DNA from: Bryobacterales bacterium KBS 96
GTDB taxonomy: Bacteria > Acidobacteriota > Terriglobia > Bryobacterales > Bryobacteraceae
DNA: 64,000 nucleotides
NCBI GenBank assembly: GCA_000381625.1
Contig: KB906767.1
Location: 5,757,357 to 5,821,356 of the forward strand
Direction of reading: 5' to 3'
Shown here one piece after another: positions 27,189 through 36,478 of the stretch. The stretch's first letter is position 1, and every line of letters starts with the position of its first letter. Under the pieces are notes generated by a model. It made no database searches. It was given only the letters and a program-made list of their open reading frames with translations, and was not told where the DNA came from. Both the position numbers and the translations under genes were made by a program.

Positions 27189-27379
27189 AGAACTATTAGT
27201 ACCTATCTCCGCGGCAGTTGGCAACAGCAAATTCGCTGCGAATCTCAAAGGATTTTGTTCGGATTCACCCTGCCGCCCCCGCTGGCGTCTACTCGTTTTC
27301 CCCGACCAAACGCCTTCCTCGGCCTGTTTCCACGTACAATTCCCATGATGGCCTTTGATTTCGATCTGGAGTGCAGTAC

Positions 27380-28348
27380 ATGCCTTGTGAGGGCCTGACC
27401 GCCGAGAACTACGACCTGTATGTCCTCGGGCTCGCCGACGATGTTGTGCGGCTGGAGATCGACAACCACCTGGATGACAACTGTTCGGCCTGCTATGAGG
27501 GGGTGCGGCGAAGTCTTGGGCTTTGGACTTTATATGCCTCCACGCTGAAAGACGCTCAGCCTTCCGACAGCTTGCGATCCCGCCTGGAGCATCTGGCTGA
27601 ATTGACGAAAAAAGTCGTCGTTCTTCCAACCCGCGTTCCGGTCTATCGCCGGGCGGCGCGCGGCGTCATCGAAGGGATTGCCGCGGCGATGGCGGTCCTG
27701 GTGGCGGTCGCGTCCTGGTACGCGGGCACCAGGTATTCGCAGCTTAAGGACCAGCAGTTGACCGCGGAATTGGACGATGCGCAGCAACGCGTCTCAAGCC
27801 TCCAGGTTTCGCTTAAAGAAGAAAGAGCTAAATCCAACCAGGTGCAGCAAATACTCAAGAATGCGGGAAAGCCGGGCGCGGCAAACGAACAGGAAGCCAC
27901 GCGGCAGAGAGTCCTGCACCTCGAAGCCGACGTGAACCAATACAAAGCGGTGATTGCGCGCGATCAGGCCAGCGTTGCCGAGAATCTGCGCGTGATCAAC
28001 ACATTGTCGGAGCCCAGCGTCCGTTTTGTTGCGTTGAAAGGGCTGGATCCCGCGCCCTCAGCCGTCGCATATTCTTTGATCGTCGAGAATGCCAAGATCC
28101 TGGTTGTGGCTTCAAACCTGCCGGCTCTCAATTCCGCGCAGCAATATCAGCTATGGCTGTCGCGCCGGGACGATCCGAAGATTGTCAGCGGCGGGGTATT
28201 CGCTCCCGACGAGAACGATCGTGCGGTAATCGAATTCTCCGATAGCGAATTGATCAACAACATTTCTGCGCTTGCCGTCACGGTTGAGCCCGCCGGAGGA
28301 AGTTCGGTTCCGACCGGAGATAGAATCCTGAGCACTGCAGGCGAGTAA
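27380..28348 (+). CDS. zinc-type anti-sigma factor with RskA domain
   Basis: A 322-residue single-pass membrane protein. The cytoplasmic head has the zinc anti-sigma pattern H30, C35, C38 (NHLDDNCSACYEGV). A membrane segment (about 97-116) is followed by a coiled coil (125-200) and a periplasmic RskA domain with YQLWLSRRDDPKIVSGGVFAPDENDRAV. RskA proteins hold an ECF sigma inactive until proteolysis. The ATG at 27380 has GGAG eight bases upstream and is preferred over GTG 27371. No sigma gene adjoins on its strand; the divergent ECF gene 450 bases away is the nearest candidate partner. Confidence 0.8.
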   Translation: MPCEGLTAENYDLYVLGLADDVVRLEIDNHLDDNCSACYEGVRRSLGLWTLYASTLKDAQPSDSLRSRLEHLAELTKKVVVLPTRVPVYRRAARGVIEGIAAAMAVLVAVASWYAGTRYSQLKDQQLTAELDDAQQRVSSLQVSLKEERAKSNQVQQILKNAGKPGAANEQEATRQRVLHLEADVNQYKAVIARDQASVAENLRVINTLSEPSVRFVALKGLDPAPSAVAYSLIVENAKILVVASNLPALNSAQQYQLWLSRRDDPKIVSGGVFAPDENDRAVIEFSDSELINNISALAVTVEPAGGSSVPTGDRILSTAGE

Positions 28349-28395
28349 GAAATCCCTCTCCTTTCGCCCGAAATTCCAACCGTTCTCGCGATATC

Positions 28396-30996
28396 ATGAG
28401 AGTTGAGACTGTCAATTTGAGACTGCATTTCCCCAGTCTTCTTCTTTTTTTGTTCTTGTCCAGGCTGGCGTTTGGCGCGATGGCGTCGGTGTCTTGCCCA
28501 GCCGGCGTTCCGATTGGTAACGTGGATCTTCGCGTGCTGGCTCCGGACCAGAAGAATCCTCTGCCTCTACGCACTATTAACCGTCTCGAAGAAGGCGACA
28601 CTATCGTTTATTCGCCAATTCTGGGCACAAATCAGAAACGATCCGGCGATGTATCGCTCGTTCTGGTCCCCGTCGTTCCGGAATCGAAAGACCAGCACCT
28701 GATTGTTCTCGAACCTAAGCCGGCCGGCAAGGCCGAAAAATGGAAGGTTCCGCGTAAGATATCGGTTGTCGCCTTTGTTTATGGGGCCGACGGTTTGAGC
28801 CGTGGCAAAGTGAAGGATTTCCTCGCGAAAGACGAGGACCTCGTCACCCAACTCGCCGATTATGCGGAGAAGACCGCCCAGACCGAGGACTTAATCCAGG
28901 CCCTCTCTTCGGGCGATAGCTCCAGCGCGAACGTAGATGCGGCCTTGCAAGGATTTGCCTCGCAGTACGGTTTAAGCACTAAGATCGACCGTACCCAGCC
29001 CGCGAACCAGCAAGCCATGACCCTTTTGCAGACCTTGAATCCGGCGCTCGCGACGTATGACCCGCTGGCGTCGGCCAGTTCGCAGCGACTGAGCCAGACG
29101 GCTAGCCTGGCGACGTCGGTGGCAGGGCTTTTCTTCGGAAGCCCGGTGGGACTCGCGGCGGGCGGCACGGCGATGCTCATCGATTTGAAGTCGCTCGCAT
29201 TCCCGAAGTCCGATTTTCGCTCTTCATTCGCTGAAAAATTGCCAAACGACGGTTTGGGCTTGTGCGGCAGCCGCACTCCGGCGCCGCCTCACACCAAAGT
29301 CGCTTACCTCTGGGCAACGCGTGTGCCGAACATCGGGCCGCCGCAAATCACGGCGGGAAGCGCCAGTTCCATTCCCGTCACCCAGAAATCGCCGGTGCCG
29401 GTTGAGGCGCCTGACTCGCAATGGAAATATGTCGATCGCGTGCGCAACTGGGAACTCGTGAACGACAGCGGCAAAGCGTTCCCCATCAAGGTCACCAAAC
29501 TCGTAAATCCCAAGAGTCTGGAATTGGATCTGAGCAAGGTGACCCTCAATCCCGGCAAATATCATTTGAGAGCCGACTGGGACTGGGATCCGTTTACGGT
29601 CACCGGCAACATTGATGTCCAGCCACTCGGAAATTTCGGCAGCGCACGCCCCTCCCCGCAATCGCAGGATCGCCTGATCGCCGGGGCCGGTAAAGTGAAG
29701 GTCACGCTCGAAGGGAGCGATTTCGAATTCGTGACCGGTGTGCAGTTCGAGAAAGCGGAAGATGAATTTGCAAAGCCTGCGCCGGTGCCTTTTATTTTGC
29801 CGTCCGGCCTCCGGCGCGGACCTCAGAAGCAGATGGACCTCCTGGTGGAAACCCAGGACTTAAATCCCGGAGCATACAAGTTTTTGGTGTCGCAGGTTGA
29901 CGGACGGGCACATCCGGTGCCGGTCCAGATTTTGCCGGTTCCGCCGCAAATTGACAATTTACCGATTCTCATCAGCCAGAATGAGCGTTCGCGCATGTTC
30001 ACGCTCAAGGGCCAGCATCTGGATCTGCTAACCAAATTGCAGACATCGAAAGGCACGATTGCGCTCGGCCCGGCGCAACCGAACCAAACGGAGCGCTCCG
30101 CGACGCTCCGCGTGGATACAGATCTGAAGGCCGCCTCTACGTACGATGTGAAGGCTTTTATATATCAACACAACGATCCGGTAACCTTGCCGAACGCCAT
30201 CCACGTGGTCGGGCCAAGACCCGTGATCGAAGGCGCGAAGCTTTCGGCGCCGCCGGATATGGGCGTTGCTTTGCAACCCGGCGAACTGCCTGCGGGTTTG
30301 TTCATCAGCAGCCTGCTCCATGTGCGCAACCTTTCGGCGAACAGCGCCGTCCAGGTGCGATGCCAGGGACAGGAAAATAACACTGCCACGCTTCATCTTG
30401 GCGATCATTCATCGAGCGCCAGTTTGCAGCAGCTTGCGCCCGACCAGCTATTTCTGTCGTTTGACACGAGCGGCCGGCCTGGCGGCTGCGTGCTGCAGGT
30501 TGCCGTCGATAACGGACCCGACGGTGAATCCGCGCCCTGCGAACTTGGCCGGTTGCTTCGTGTGCCGAAGATCGATACCTTTCAGTTGATCAATAACCAA
30601 CCGGCGGCTCCGGCATCCGCCACGTCATCGAGCGCTGTGCCGGGAGAGGAATCTGGCGCGACTGCTCCGGAGCCGGCACAACAAGCCTCCGACCCGGCCA
30701 TTCCGCCCACCGGCGCGATGCCCCAGACCGGTCAACCTGCTGCTCCAGCCGCTCCTACTGAGAATGGCCGCTATGCGGCGACTCTTACCGGTACGGATCT
30801 TCAAAACATCGCCCAAGTTGGCTGGGACGCAACCAATGGCACTGCTGTTGTCGACCTTCCCGCTCCCATACCGGGTCAGGGACTAAAGCAGTCCTTGCAT
30901 GTGACCTTGCCTGCTCCTGTACCCGCTGAGCACGCGCCCTTGTACATTTGGCTGCGCGGCGATACGACGGGGCGCCTGACAAACATCCACGACTGA
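28396..30996 (+). CDS. large secreted protein of unknown function
   Basis: An 866-residue protein with an N-terminal signal peptide (about 10-28, LHFPSLLLFLFLSRLAFGAM). Residues 130-260 are helical, and about 290-690 consist of beta-rich segments with repeated motifs like VTLEGSDFEFVTGVQFEK and FTLKGQHLDLLTKLQTSKG, which resemble IPT/TIG Ig-like folds. A Pro/Ala/Ser/Glu-rich low-complexity linker (about 735-795) precedes a last beta unit (ATLTGTDLQNIAQVGWDATNG). I recognise no named family. It follows the RskA gene by 47 bases and may be in the same transcript, so it could be a cell-envelope protein under that system. Confidence 0.7.
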   Translation: MRVETVNLRLHFPSLLLFLFLSRLAFGAMASVSCPAGVPIGNVDLRVLAPDQKNPLPLRTINRLEEGDTIVYSPILGTNQKRSGDVSLVLVPVVPESKDQHLIVLEPKPAGKAEKWKVPRKISVVAFVYGADGLSRGKVKDFLAKDEDLVTQLADYAEKTAQTEDLIQALSSGDSSSANVDAALQGFASQYGLSTKIDRTQPANQQAMTLLQTLNPALATYDPLASASSQRLSQTASLATSVAGLFFGSPVGLAAGGTAMLIDLKSLAFPKSDFRSSFAEKLPNDGLGLCGSRTPAPPHTKVAYLWATRVPNIGPPQITAGSASSIPVTQKSPVPVEAPDSQWKYVDRVRNWELVNDSGKAFPIKVTKLVNPKSLELDLSKVTLNPGKYHLRADWDWDPFTVTGNIDVQPLGNFGSARPSPQSQDRLIAGAGKVKVTLEGSDFEFVTGVQFEKAEDEFAKPAPVPFILPSGLRRGPQKQMDLLVETQDLNPGAYKFLVSQVDGRAHPVPVQILPVPPQIDNLPILISQNERSRMFTLKGQHLDLLTKLQTSKGTIALGPAQPNQTERSATLRVDTDLKAASTYDVKAFIYQHNDPVTLPNAIHVVGPRPVIEGAKLSAPPDMGVALQPGELPAGLFISSLLHVRNLSANSAVQVRCQGQENNTATLHLGDHSSSASLQQLAPDQLFLSFDTSGRPGGCVLQVAVDNGPDGESAPCELGRLLRVPKIDTFQLINNQPAAPASATSSSAVPGEESGATAPEPAQQASDPAIPPTGAMPQTGQPAAPAAPTENGRYAATLTGTDLQNIAQVGWDATNGTAVVDLPAPIPGQGLKQSLHVTLPAPVPAEHAPLYIWLRGDTTGRLTNIHD

Positions 30997-31333
30997 TGAG
31001 AGGTCGTGTCGAAAATTTTCAACAGGAAAGTTGGGTTGTTGGGAGTCCCGATGAATCTGCCGCCTACCAAAATTGATAAGGGCGCTTGATTGCTTTCCTG
31101 CCCCGAACCGATCATGAGCGCACGCGCTCACCCCCAATAACAATGAAACGCTCCCTCGGCCGCCCAACCGTGAGGGAGGGGACTGGAGCCGTGCCTTACG
31201 CCTTGTGTTTGCTGAGCGATCGATGATGAGCGCAAGGGCTTACCCCGAGCAATGAAACAAGCCAATAAAGCCAGCACGGCCCGGGGTATCGCCCAAACAT
31301 TCTAATACAGAAATGTCTTACTGCGATTAAACA
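30997..31333. other. intergenic region with two diverged direct repeats
   Basis: Convergent genes flank this 337-base gap and no ORF is credible. GATCATGAGCGCACGCGCTC...CAATGAAACG (about 31109-31152) and GATGATGAGCGCAAGGGCTT...CAATGAAACA (about 31219-31260) look like two diverged copies of one element. A related string (GGATGAGCGCTCGCCCGAGG) lies near 35187. Confidence 0.45.
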
Positions 31334-34159
31334 TTAACTGCAACCCGACGTACTTCCACAGTTGTGGCATTTGTAGCAAGAACCGTTCCGGGTCATGATG
31401 CTTCCGCACACCGAGCACGAGGGCGCGTCAGTTGTGTTATCAACGGACATGAACGGCAGCGCCTGTTGCGGTTCGACCTCGGTTGGCTTCAGCACAGCCG
31501 CTTCGCCTGCCTCGCTCAGTTCGGTAATGCCGAGGAAGCGATGTCCCAGCCAGCGGAAGATGTAATCGATAATCGACTTCGCATACGGGACTTGCGAATT
31601 GTTTGTCCAGCCGCTCGGTTCGAAGCGGACGTGGCTAAACTTGTCGACAAAGAATTTCAGCGGGACACCGTACTGCAGGCCGTAGCTGATGGAGGTCGCG
31701 AGCGTATCCATCAATCCGGAAATGGTGGAGCCTTCCTTCGCCATCGAGATGAAAACTTCGCCAGGGGCGCCGTCCTCATACATGCCGACGGTGATATAAC
31801 CCTCGTGGCCCGCAATGGAGAATTTGTGGGTGACGGACTGCCGTTCGTCCGGCAGTTTCCGGCGAACGGGGCGGTACACGATTTTTTCGATGGTGGCTGG
31901 AGCCACGGCGGAAATCGCCGTAGCTTTCTTTTCACCTTTGCCTGTTCCCGAGCTGAGCGGCTGCACACGTTTTGAGCCGTCACGATAAATCGCGACTGCT
32001 TTCAGTCCGAGTCTCCAGCTTTCCGTGTAGGCGTGCATAATGTCTTCGGCCGTGGATTCCTCGGGCATATTGATGGTTTTCGAAATCGCGCCGGAGATGA
32101 AGGGCTGTACCGCGCCCATCATACGGATGTGTCCCATGTAGTGAATGAAACGCGTGCCGTTCTGGGGCCGGAAGCTGCAGTCAAATACCGGCAAATGCTC
32201 CGGCTTGATGTGTGGCGCGCCTTCGATGGTGCCGGTGGAATCGATATGCGTGACAATCTGATCCACCTGTTCCGGAGAATAGCCGAGCTTGATCAGGGCC
32301 TGTGGAACCGTATTGTTCACGATCTTAATGACGCCGCCGCCCACAAGCTTTTTGTATTTAACCAGCGCGAGGTCAGGTTCCACACCCGTCGTATCGCAAT
32401 CCATCATGAAACCGATGGTGCCGGTGGGGGCGAGCACTGTCGTCTGTGCGTTGCGGAACCCGACCTTTGCGCCGAGTTCGTGAGCGCTACGCCAGCATTC
32501 CTCGGCAGCCTCGAACATCGCAGGCGGCACAAACTTGCCATCAATCGCATTGACCGCGTTCCAGTGCTTGCGGATCACTCCGAGGAACGGTTCTTCGTTG
32601 ACCGCGTATCCTTCGCATGGGCCCACGGCTTCCGCGATGCGCGCGCTGGTGAGATATGCCTGGCCGCACATAATGGCGGTGATTGCCGCTGCGAAATTTC
32701 GGCCGCTATCGCCATCGTATGGCAAGCCGATCGACATCAGCATGGCGCCGAGATTCGCGTATCCGAGGCCGAGCGGGCGATAATCGTGCGAATTCTTCGC
32801 GATCCTCTCGGTGGGATAGCTGGCATTGTCGACGATGATTTCCTGAGCCACGATGATTGTATCGACCGCATGGCGGAAAGCCTCCACGTCGAAGTTGCCG
32901 TCCGGCCCCACGAACTTCATCAGATTCAGCGACGCTAAATTGCAAGCTGAATCGTCGAGGAACATGTATTCCGAACAGGGATTTGACGCGTTGATCCGCG
33001 CCGTATTTTTAGACGTGTGCCATGCGTTGATGGTCGTATCGAACTGCATGCCCGGATCGCCGCATTGATGCGTGGCTTCCGCGATCTGCCGCATCAACTC
33101 GCGAGCCTTGAACCGCTTCACCGGCTGGCCGCTTGTCACCGACCGTGTCCACCAGTCCGCGTCGTCGGCGACGGCTTGCATGAATTCGTCGCTCGCGCGC
33201 ACCGAATTATTCGCATTCTGGAAGAATACTGAACTGTAGGCGTCGCCGTCGAGCGATGAATCGTAACCGGCGTCGATCAGCGTGTGCGCTTTCTTTTCCT
33301 CCTTCGCTTTGCACCAGACAAACTTTTCAATGTCGGGATGTTCGGAGTTCAGAATCACCATTTTCGCGGCTCGCCGCGTCTTGCCGCCGCTCTTAATAAC
33401 GCCGGCGAACGCGTCGAAGCCTTTCATGAAGCTCAATGGGCCGGAAGCGCGCCCACCGCCCCACAGCGAGGCGTCCTCTTCGCGAATGCTCGAAAGATTC
33501 GTGCCCGTTCCCGAGCCCCACTTAAACAACATGCCTTCTGTTTTGGCCAGGTCGAGAATCGATTCGAGCGAATCCGTCACGGAATTGATAAAACACGCGG
33601 AGCACTGTGGACGGTTCTCGCCCGGCTGAAGCTTCCTGACGACCTGTTCCGCTTCGTCGAAATAGAAGCCGTAACCGCGCGCTTCTTTCACGCCGACATT
33701 GAACCAGACGGGCGAATTGAAGCACGCCTTCTGGTGAAGCATCAGGTGGGCCAGTTCCATTCGGAAGCTTTCGCAATCTTCCTTGGTCTTGAAATAATTT
33801 CCGGCGAAGCCCCAGTCCGCAATGGTGTCTACCACTCGGTGTATGAGTTGGGCAACGCTGTTCTCGCGTTCCGGCGACCCCATCCGGCCGTGAAAGTATT
33901 TGCTGGCGACAATGTTCGTCGCCGTCTGAGACCAGTCGGCTGGTGTTTCGATGTCCCGCTGCTCGAAAATGACAGATCCTTTGTCATTGCCGATCGTGGC
34001 GGTACGTAATTCCCAGGTGATCTGGTCGTACGGAGTCTTTCCCGGCTCCAGCTTGGCCGTGAAATAGCGGGGGAAGGCAACGCCCCTCCGTTCTTCTCTC
34101 CGCAACGAGCGGTGTAACTCGGCGACCTTTACGCTTAGATCAACGCTTAACTGTCCCAT
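31334..34159 (-). CDS. nrdJ: vitamin B12-dependent (class II) ribonucleotide reductase
   Basis: A 941-residue class II RNR that reduces ribonucleotides to deoxyribonucleotides with adenosylcobalamin, independent of oxygen. Recognisable elements are HQKACFNSPVWFNVG, PQCSACFINSV (redox Cys), WGSGTGTNLSSIRE, NASNPCSEYMFLDDSACNLASLNL (NxCxE active site) and QTTVLAPTGTIGFMMDCDTTG. The C-terminal end has a zinc-ribbon-like CSVCGSIMTRNGSCYKCHNCGSTSGCS, typical of the long NrdJ form. The ATG at 34159 has AGAAAGG eight bases upstream. The promoter region carries two NrdR-like boxes. No riboswitch for cobalamin was seen upstream. Confidence 0.97.
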   Translation of the reverse strand: MGQLSVDLSVKVAELHRSLRREERRGVAFPRYFTAKLEPGKTPYDQITWELRTATIGNDKGSVIFEQRDIETPADWSQTATNIVASKYFHGRMGSPERENSVAQLIHRVVDTIADWGFAGNYFKTKEDCESFRMELAHLMLHQKACFNSPVWFNVGVKEARGYGFYFDEAEQVVRKLQPGENRPQCSACFINSVTDSLESILDLAKTEGMLFKWGSGTGTNLSSIREEDASLWGGGRASGPLSFMKGFDAFAGVIKSGGKTRRAAKMVILNSEHPDIEKFVWCKAKEEKKAHTLIDAGYDSSLDGDAYSSVFFQNANNSVRASDEFMQAVADDADWWTRSVTSGQPVKRFKARELMRQIAEATHQCGDPGMQFDTTINAWHTSKNTARINASNPCSEYMFLDDSACNLASLNLMKFVGPDGNFDVEAFRHAVDTIIVAQEIIVDNASYPTERIAKNSHDYRPLGLGYANLGAMLMSIGLPYDGDSGRNFAAAITAIMCGQAYLTSARIAEAVGPCEGYAVNEEPFLGVIRKHWNAVNAIDGKFVPPAMFEAAEECWRSAHELGAKVGFRNAQTTVLAPTGTIGFMMDCDTTGVEPDLALVKYKKLVGGGVIKIVNNTVPQALIKLGYSPEQVDQIVTHIDSTGTIEGAPHIKPEHLPVFDCSFRPQNGTRFIHYMGHIRMMGAVQPFISGAISKTINMPEESTAEDIMHAYTESWRLGLKAVAIYRDGSKRVQPLSSGTGKGEKKATAISAVAPATIEKIVYRPVRRKLPDERQSVTHKFSIAGHEGYITVGMYEDGAPGEVFISMAKEGSTISGLMDTLATSISYGLQYGVPLKFFVDKFSHVRFEPSGWTNNSQVPYAKSIIDYIFRWLGHRFLGITELSEAGEAAVLKPTEVEPQQALPFMSVDNTTDAPSCSVCGSIMTRNGSCYKCHNCGSTSGCS

Positions 34160-34243
34160 TCACAATGCCTTTCTCAGATTCCCGCCTGTGCGCGCCGGCT
34201 AAAAAACACCCGGTCGTGGATAGGTGGCCAACTAGGCAATCAT

Positions 34244-34259
34244 CCCCTATATCTAGTGT
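34244..34259 (-). promoter_or_regulatory. NrdR-like box 1 upstream of nrdJ
   Basis: CCCCTATATCTAGTGT on the + strand matches the palindromic NrdR consensus ACACTATATATAGTGT at 13 of 16 positions. It lies 85 bases upstream of the nrdJ start codon. NrdR is the ATP/dATP-sensing repressor of RNR genes. Confidence 0.65.
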
Positions 34260-34273
34260 CCGGTCAAGGAAAA

Positions 34274-34289
34274 TATCTATATACGGTAC
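34274..34289 (-). promoter_or_regulatory. NrdR-like box 2 upstream of nrdJ
   Basis: TATCTATATACGGTAC keeps the CTATATA core and the GT of the NrdR consensus (9 of 16). Its centre is 30 bases from box 1, close to the three-helical-turn spacing usual for NrdR box pairs. Between the boxes, on the minus strand, lies TTGACC, a possible -35. Confidence 0.5.
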
Positions 34290-34377
34290 AGTGATTTGCG
34301 CACCAGCCTTGAGGCTCTTCCAGGCGAAAAATCGGCGGAGAGGGTCAGGTTAATCTGAATGCCAAGCGTAGCCTTAT

Positions 34378-35136
34378 CTAATTAGATGCTAGCGCTTGCC
34401 GGATGGCTTCCTCGGCCAGCGGCGCCATTACATCGTACCCCGCCGTATTCGGGTGGAGACCATCGAATGTCAGATTTTTCCTGAACATCTTGTGATCGTC
34501 GATTGTTGCCGTGTAGTAGTCGAGGTACACGCCGCCGCTCTTTTGGCAGTAGCTCTTTATCCATTCATTCAGCGCTACGATCTTCTCCGGCGGCCGCCGC
34601 TCGGTTTGGGGCTTGATGTAGTCGCATACCGGCGTCAGCGAAGAGAGCACCACTTTAATGCCATTCGCGTGCGCAAGTTCCGTCATCGACATTATGTTGT
34701 TCTCAATATCCTCTAAACTCTCCGGGCCGGTGTTCCCCGCGATGTCGTTGGTGCCGGCCAGGATCACGACGACTTTCGGCTGTATGTTAATGACGTCCGG
34801 GCGGAACCGCACTAGCATTTGCGGCGTCGTCTGGCCGCTGATGCCACGGTTCACGTATGGCTTGCCGGGAAAAAACGAGCCATAATGGCGGCCCCAGCCA
34901 TCGGTAATTGAATCTCCCATGAAGACTACCCGGTTTTCGCTCGCGGCGGGCGGTGGCAGTTTGGCATTGTCGTCGCGATAGCGGGACAGATTCGCCCAGT
35001 CCTGCAGGGTTTTTTGATCGCGATCGAGATTGTGCTGAAGTTTCTGTATTTCGGGGGTTGCGGCCGGCGCTTCGGGAGCGGTCGTCTGCGCCCACGCCAT
35101 CAGTCCGCACAAAAGGCCCAGTGTAAGGAGTTTCAT
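34378..35136 (-). CDS. secreted SGNH/GDSL hydrolase
   Basis: A 252-residue esterase-like protein with signal peptide MKLLTLGLLCGLMAWAQ. The four SGNH blocks are seen: FMGDSITDGWG (nucleophile Ser), NRGISGQTT (Gly), AGTNDIAG (Asn) and DGLHPNTAGY (Asp and His). This subgroup resembles platelet-activating-factor acetylhydrolase-like or rhamnogalacturonan-esterase-like enzymes; the substrate is unknown. It lies downstream of a short divergent gap and shares no operon with nrdJ. Confidence 0.9.
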   Translation of the reverse strand: MKLLTLGLLCGLMAWAQTTAPEAPAATPEIQKLQHNLDRDQKTLQDWANLSRYRDDNAKLPPPAASENRVVFMGDSITDGWGRHYGSFFPGKPYVNRGISGQTTPQMLVRFRPDVINIQPKVVVILAGTNDIAGNTGPESLEDIENNIMSMTELAHANGIKVVLSSLTPVCDYIKPQTERRPPEKIVALNEWIKSYCQKSGGVYLDYYTATIDDHKMFRKNLTFDGLHPNTAGYDVMAPLAEEAIRQALASN

Positions 35137-35340
35137 GCAGTGATTGTACAGAGCCGAATCTCCCGACAGCGCCGAAACTGTAATCGGATGAGCGCTCGCC
35201 CGAGGCGATGAAAGACCTTGAATCTGAGCCGAAAGCGTGAGCGACCATTATGCCGGACCAGGCCAGTGTCGAGACCATCTCGGCGAGTTCGAATACACGG
35301 GATAGCTTTTCACTCTTTCACCGGCGCTAGAGTAGATCCC

Positions 35341-36342
35341 ATGAAGGCCTGCCTGCTACCTCAGCCCATGCCGATCGATTCGAACCCGCTGGTTTTTGCA
35401 AATACGGAACCGCCGCAACCGGGTCCGGGGCAAGTGCTGATTCGAGTGGGCGCCTGCGGTATCTGCCGTACGGATCTTCACGTCATCGAGGGTGAACTGC
35501 CGGCCCGCAAATCGCCGGTAATTCCCGGTCATCAAATCGTGGGACAGATCGTTGACCGTGGCTCGAACGTGACCGGCCTTCAAGTCGGCGATCGCGTCGG
35601 CGTCGCCTGGCTGCATCGAACTTGTGGCGTCTGCCGTTTCTGTCGATCGCAAAGAGAGAACCTGTGCGTAAAAGCGGACTTCACTGGCTACACGGTTGAC
35701 GGCGGTTATGCCGAATACACCGTTGCGGACGAGAACTTCGTCTATAAGCTCCCCGAAAAAATGACGGACCTGGAAATCGCGCCGCTTCTCTGCGCCGGTA
35801 TCATCGGATTTCGCTGCCTTCGCATAACCGGCCTCTCCAAAGGACAAAAGCTCGGATTATATGGTTTCGGGGCCGCCGCGCATATCGCTATTCAAATCGC
35901 CCGCTATTGGGGCTTGGAAGTGTACGTCTGCAGCCGCGAGCAGCGCCACTGCGATCTGGCTTTAGAACTCGGCGCCAAGTGGGCCGGCACGCAGCCCGAC
36001 AGTGTTCCCGTGGCGCTCGATGGGTCCATTATCTTTGCTCCGGCTGGCGATTTGGTTCCACCCGCGCTGCGTGCGCTCGATCGCGGCGGCGTGCTCACGC
36101 TGGGCGGCATTCACATGTCGGATATTCCATCATTTCCCTACGACATCCTCTATTACGAGCGAGTCGTTCGCAGTGTCTGTAACAACACGAGACAGGATGG
36201 TGAAGATTTTCTCGATACTGCCCAGAAAGCAGGCGTGAAAACTCACATCGAAGTATTTCCGCTATCAGATGCCAACCATGCGTTGTATGCGTTGAAACAC
36301 GACGGCATCCAGGGCGCGGGAGTGTTGAGTGTCAGGCCGTAG
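35341..36342 (+). CDS. zinc-dependent alcohol dehydrogenase family protein
   Basis: A 333-residue medium-chain dehydrogenase. Catalytic zinc ligands are C in GACGICRTDLHV and H-E in PGHQIVGQ; structural zinc cysteines are CGVCRFCRSQRENLC. The cofactor loop YGFGAAAHIAIQIA replaces the usual GxGxxG with GFGAAA, as in the AdhA-like subgroup that includes alcohol dehydrogenases with preference for NADP or aldehydes. ATG 35341 is the first sensible start; upstream in-frame sequence has no coding character. It is monocistronic. Confidence 0.88.
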   Translation: MKACLLPQPMPIDSNPLVFANTEPPQPGPGQVLIRVGACGICRTDLHVIEGELPARKSPVIPGHQIVGQIVDRGSNVTGLQVGDRVGVAWLHRTCGVCRFCRSQRENLCVKADFTGYTVDGGYAEYTVADENFVYKLPEKMTDLEIAPLLCAGIIGFRCLRITGLSKGQKLGLYGFGAAAHIAIQIARYWGLEVYVCSREQRHCDLALELGAKWAGTQPDSVPVALDGSIIFAPAGDLVPPALRALDRGGVLTLGGIHMSDIPSFPYDILYYERVVRSVCNNTRQDGEDFLDTAQKAGVKTHIEVFPLSDANHALYALKHDGIQGAGVLSVRP

Positions 36343-36387
36343 TCCCGCTCCTGCTTCGCATCTTATCGTGGCGCAGGCTCCTGCAGC

Positions 36388-36462
36388 GTCGAGATCCGTC
36401 TCGACGAGCGTTCCTGCGAGAGGCAGCCGCCAAGGCGGCTCTCGGCAGACACAAATGTCTGC
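36388..36462. repeat. three consecutive 7-bp hairpins between convergent genes
   Basis: GTCGAGA/TCTCGAC (36388-36405), AGCCGCC/GGCGGCT (36425-36440) and GCAGACA/TGTCTGC (36445-36462) are perfect stems with loops of 4, 2 and 4 bases. They fill the gap between the alcohol dehydrogenase and PhyH 3' ends. They may be a composite palindromic repeat that also stops transcription both ways. Confidence 0.7.
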
Positions 36463-36478
36463 GCCGATGCGCGCATGC

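Noticed and set aside
26973-27629. Long form (218 codons) of the small minus-strand frame near the RskA gene
   Set aside because: The 5' two-thirds overlap the RskA gene antisense; only the last 71 codons are retained as a weak candidate.
34160-34377. Cobalamin riboswitch upstream of nrdJ
   Set aside because: No B12-box-like GCCACTG or conserved riboswitch core was found; the region has NrdR-like boxes instead.
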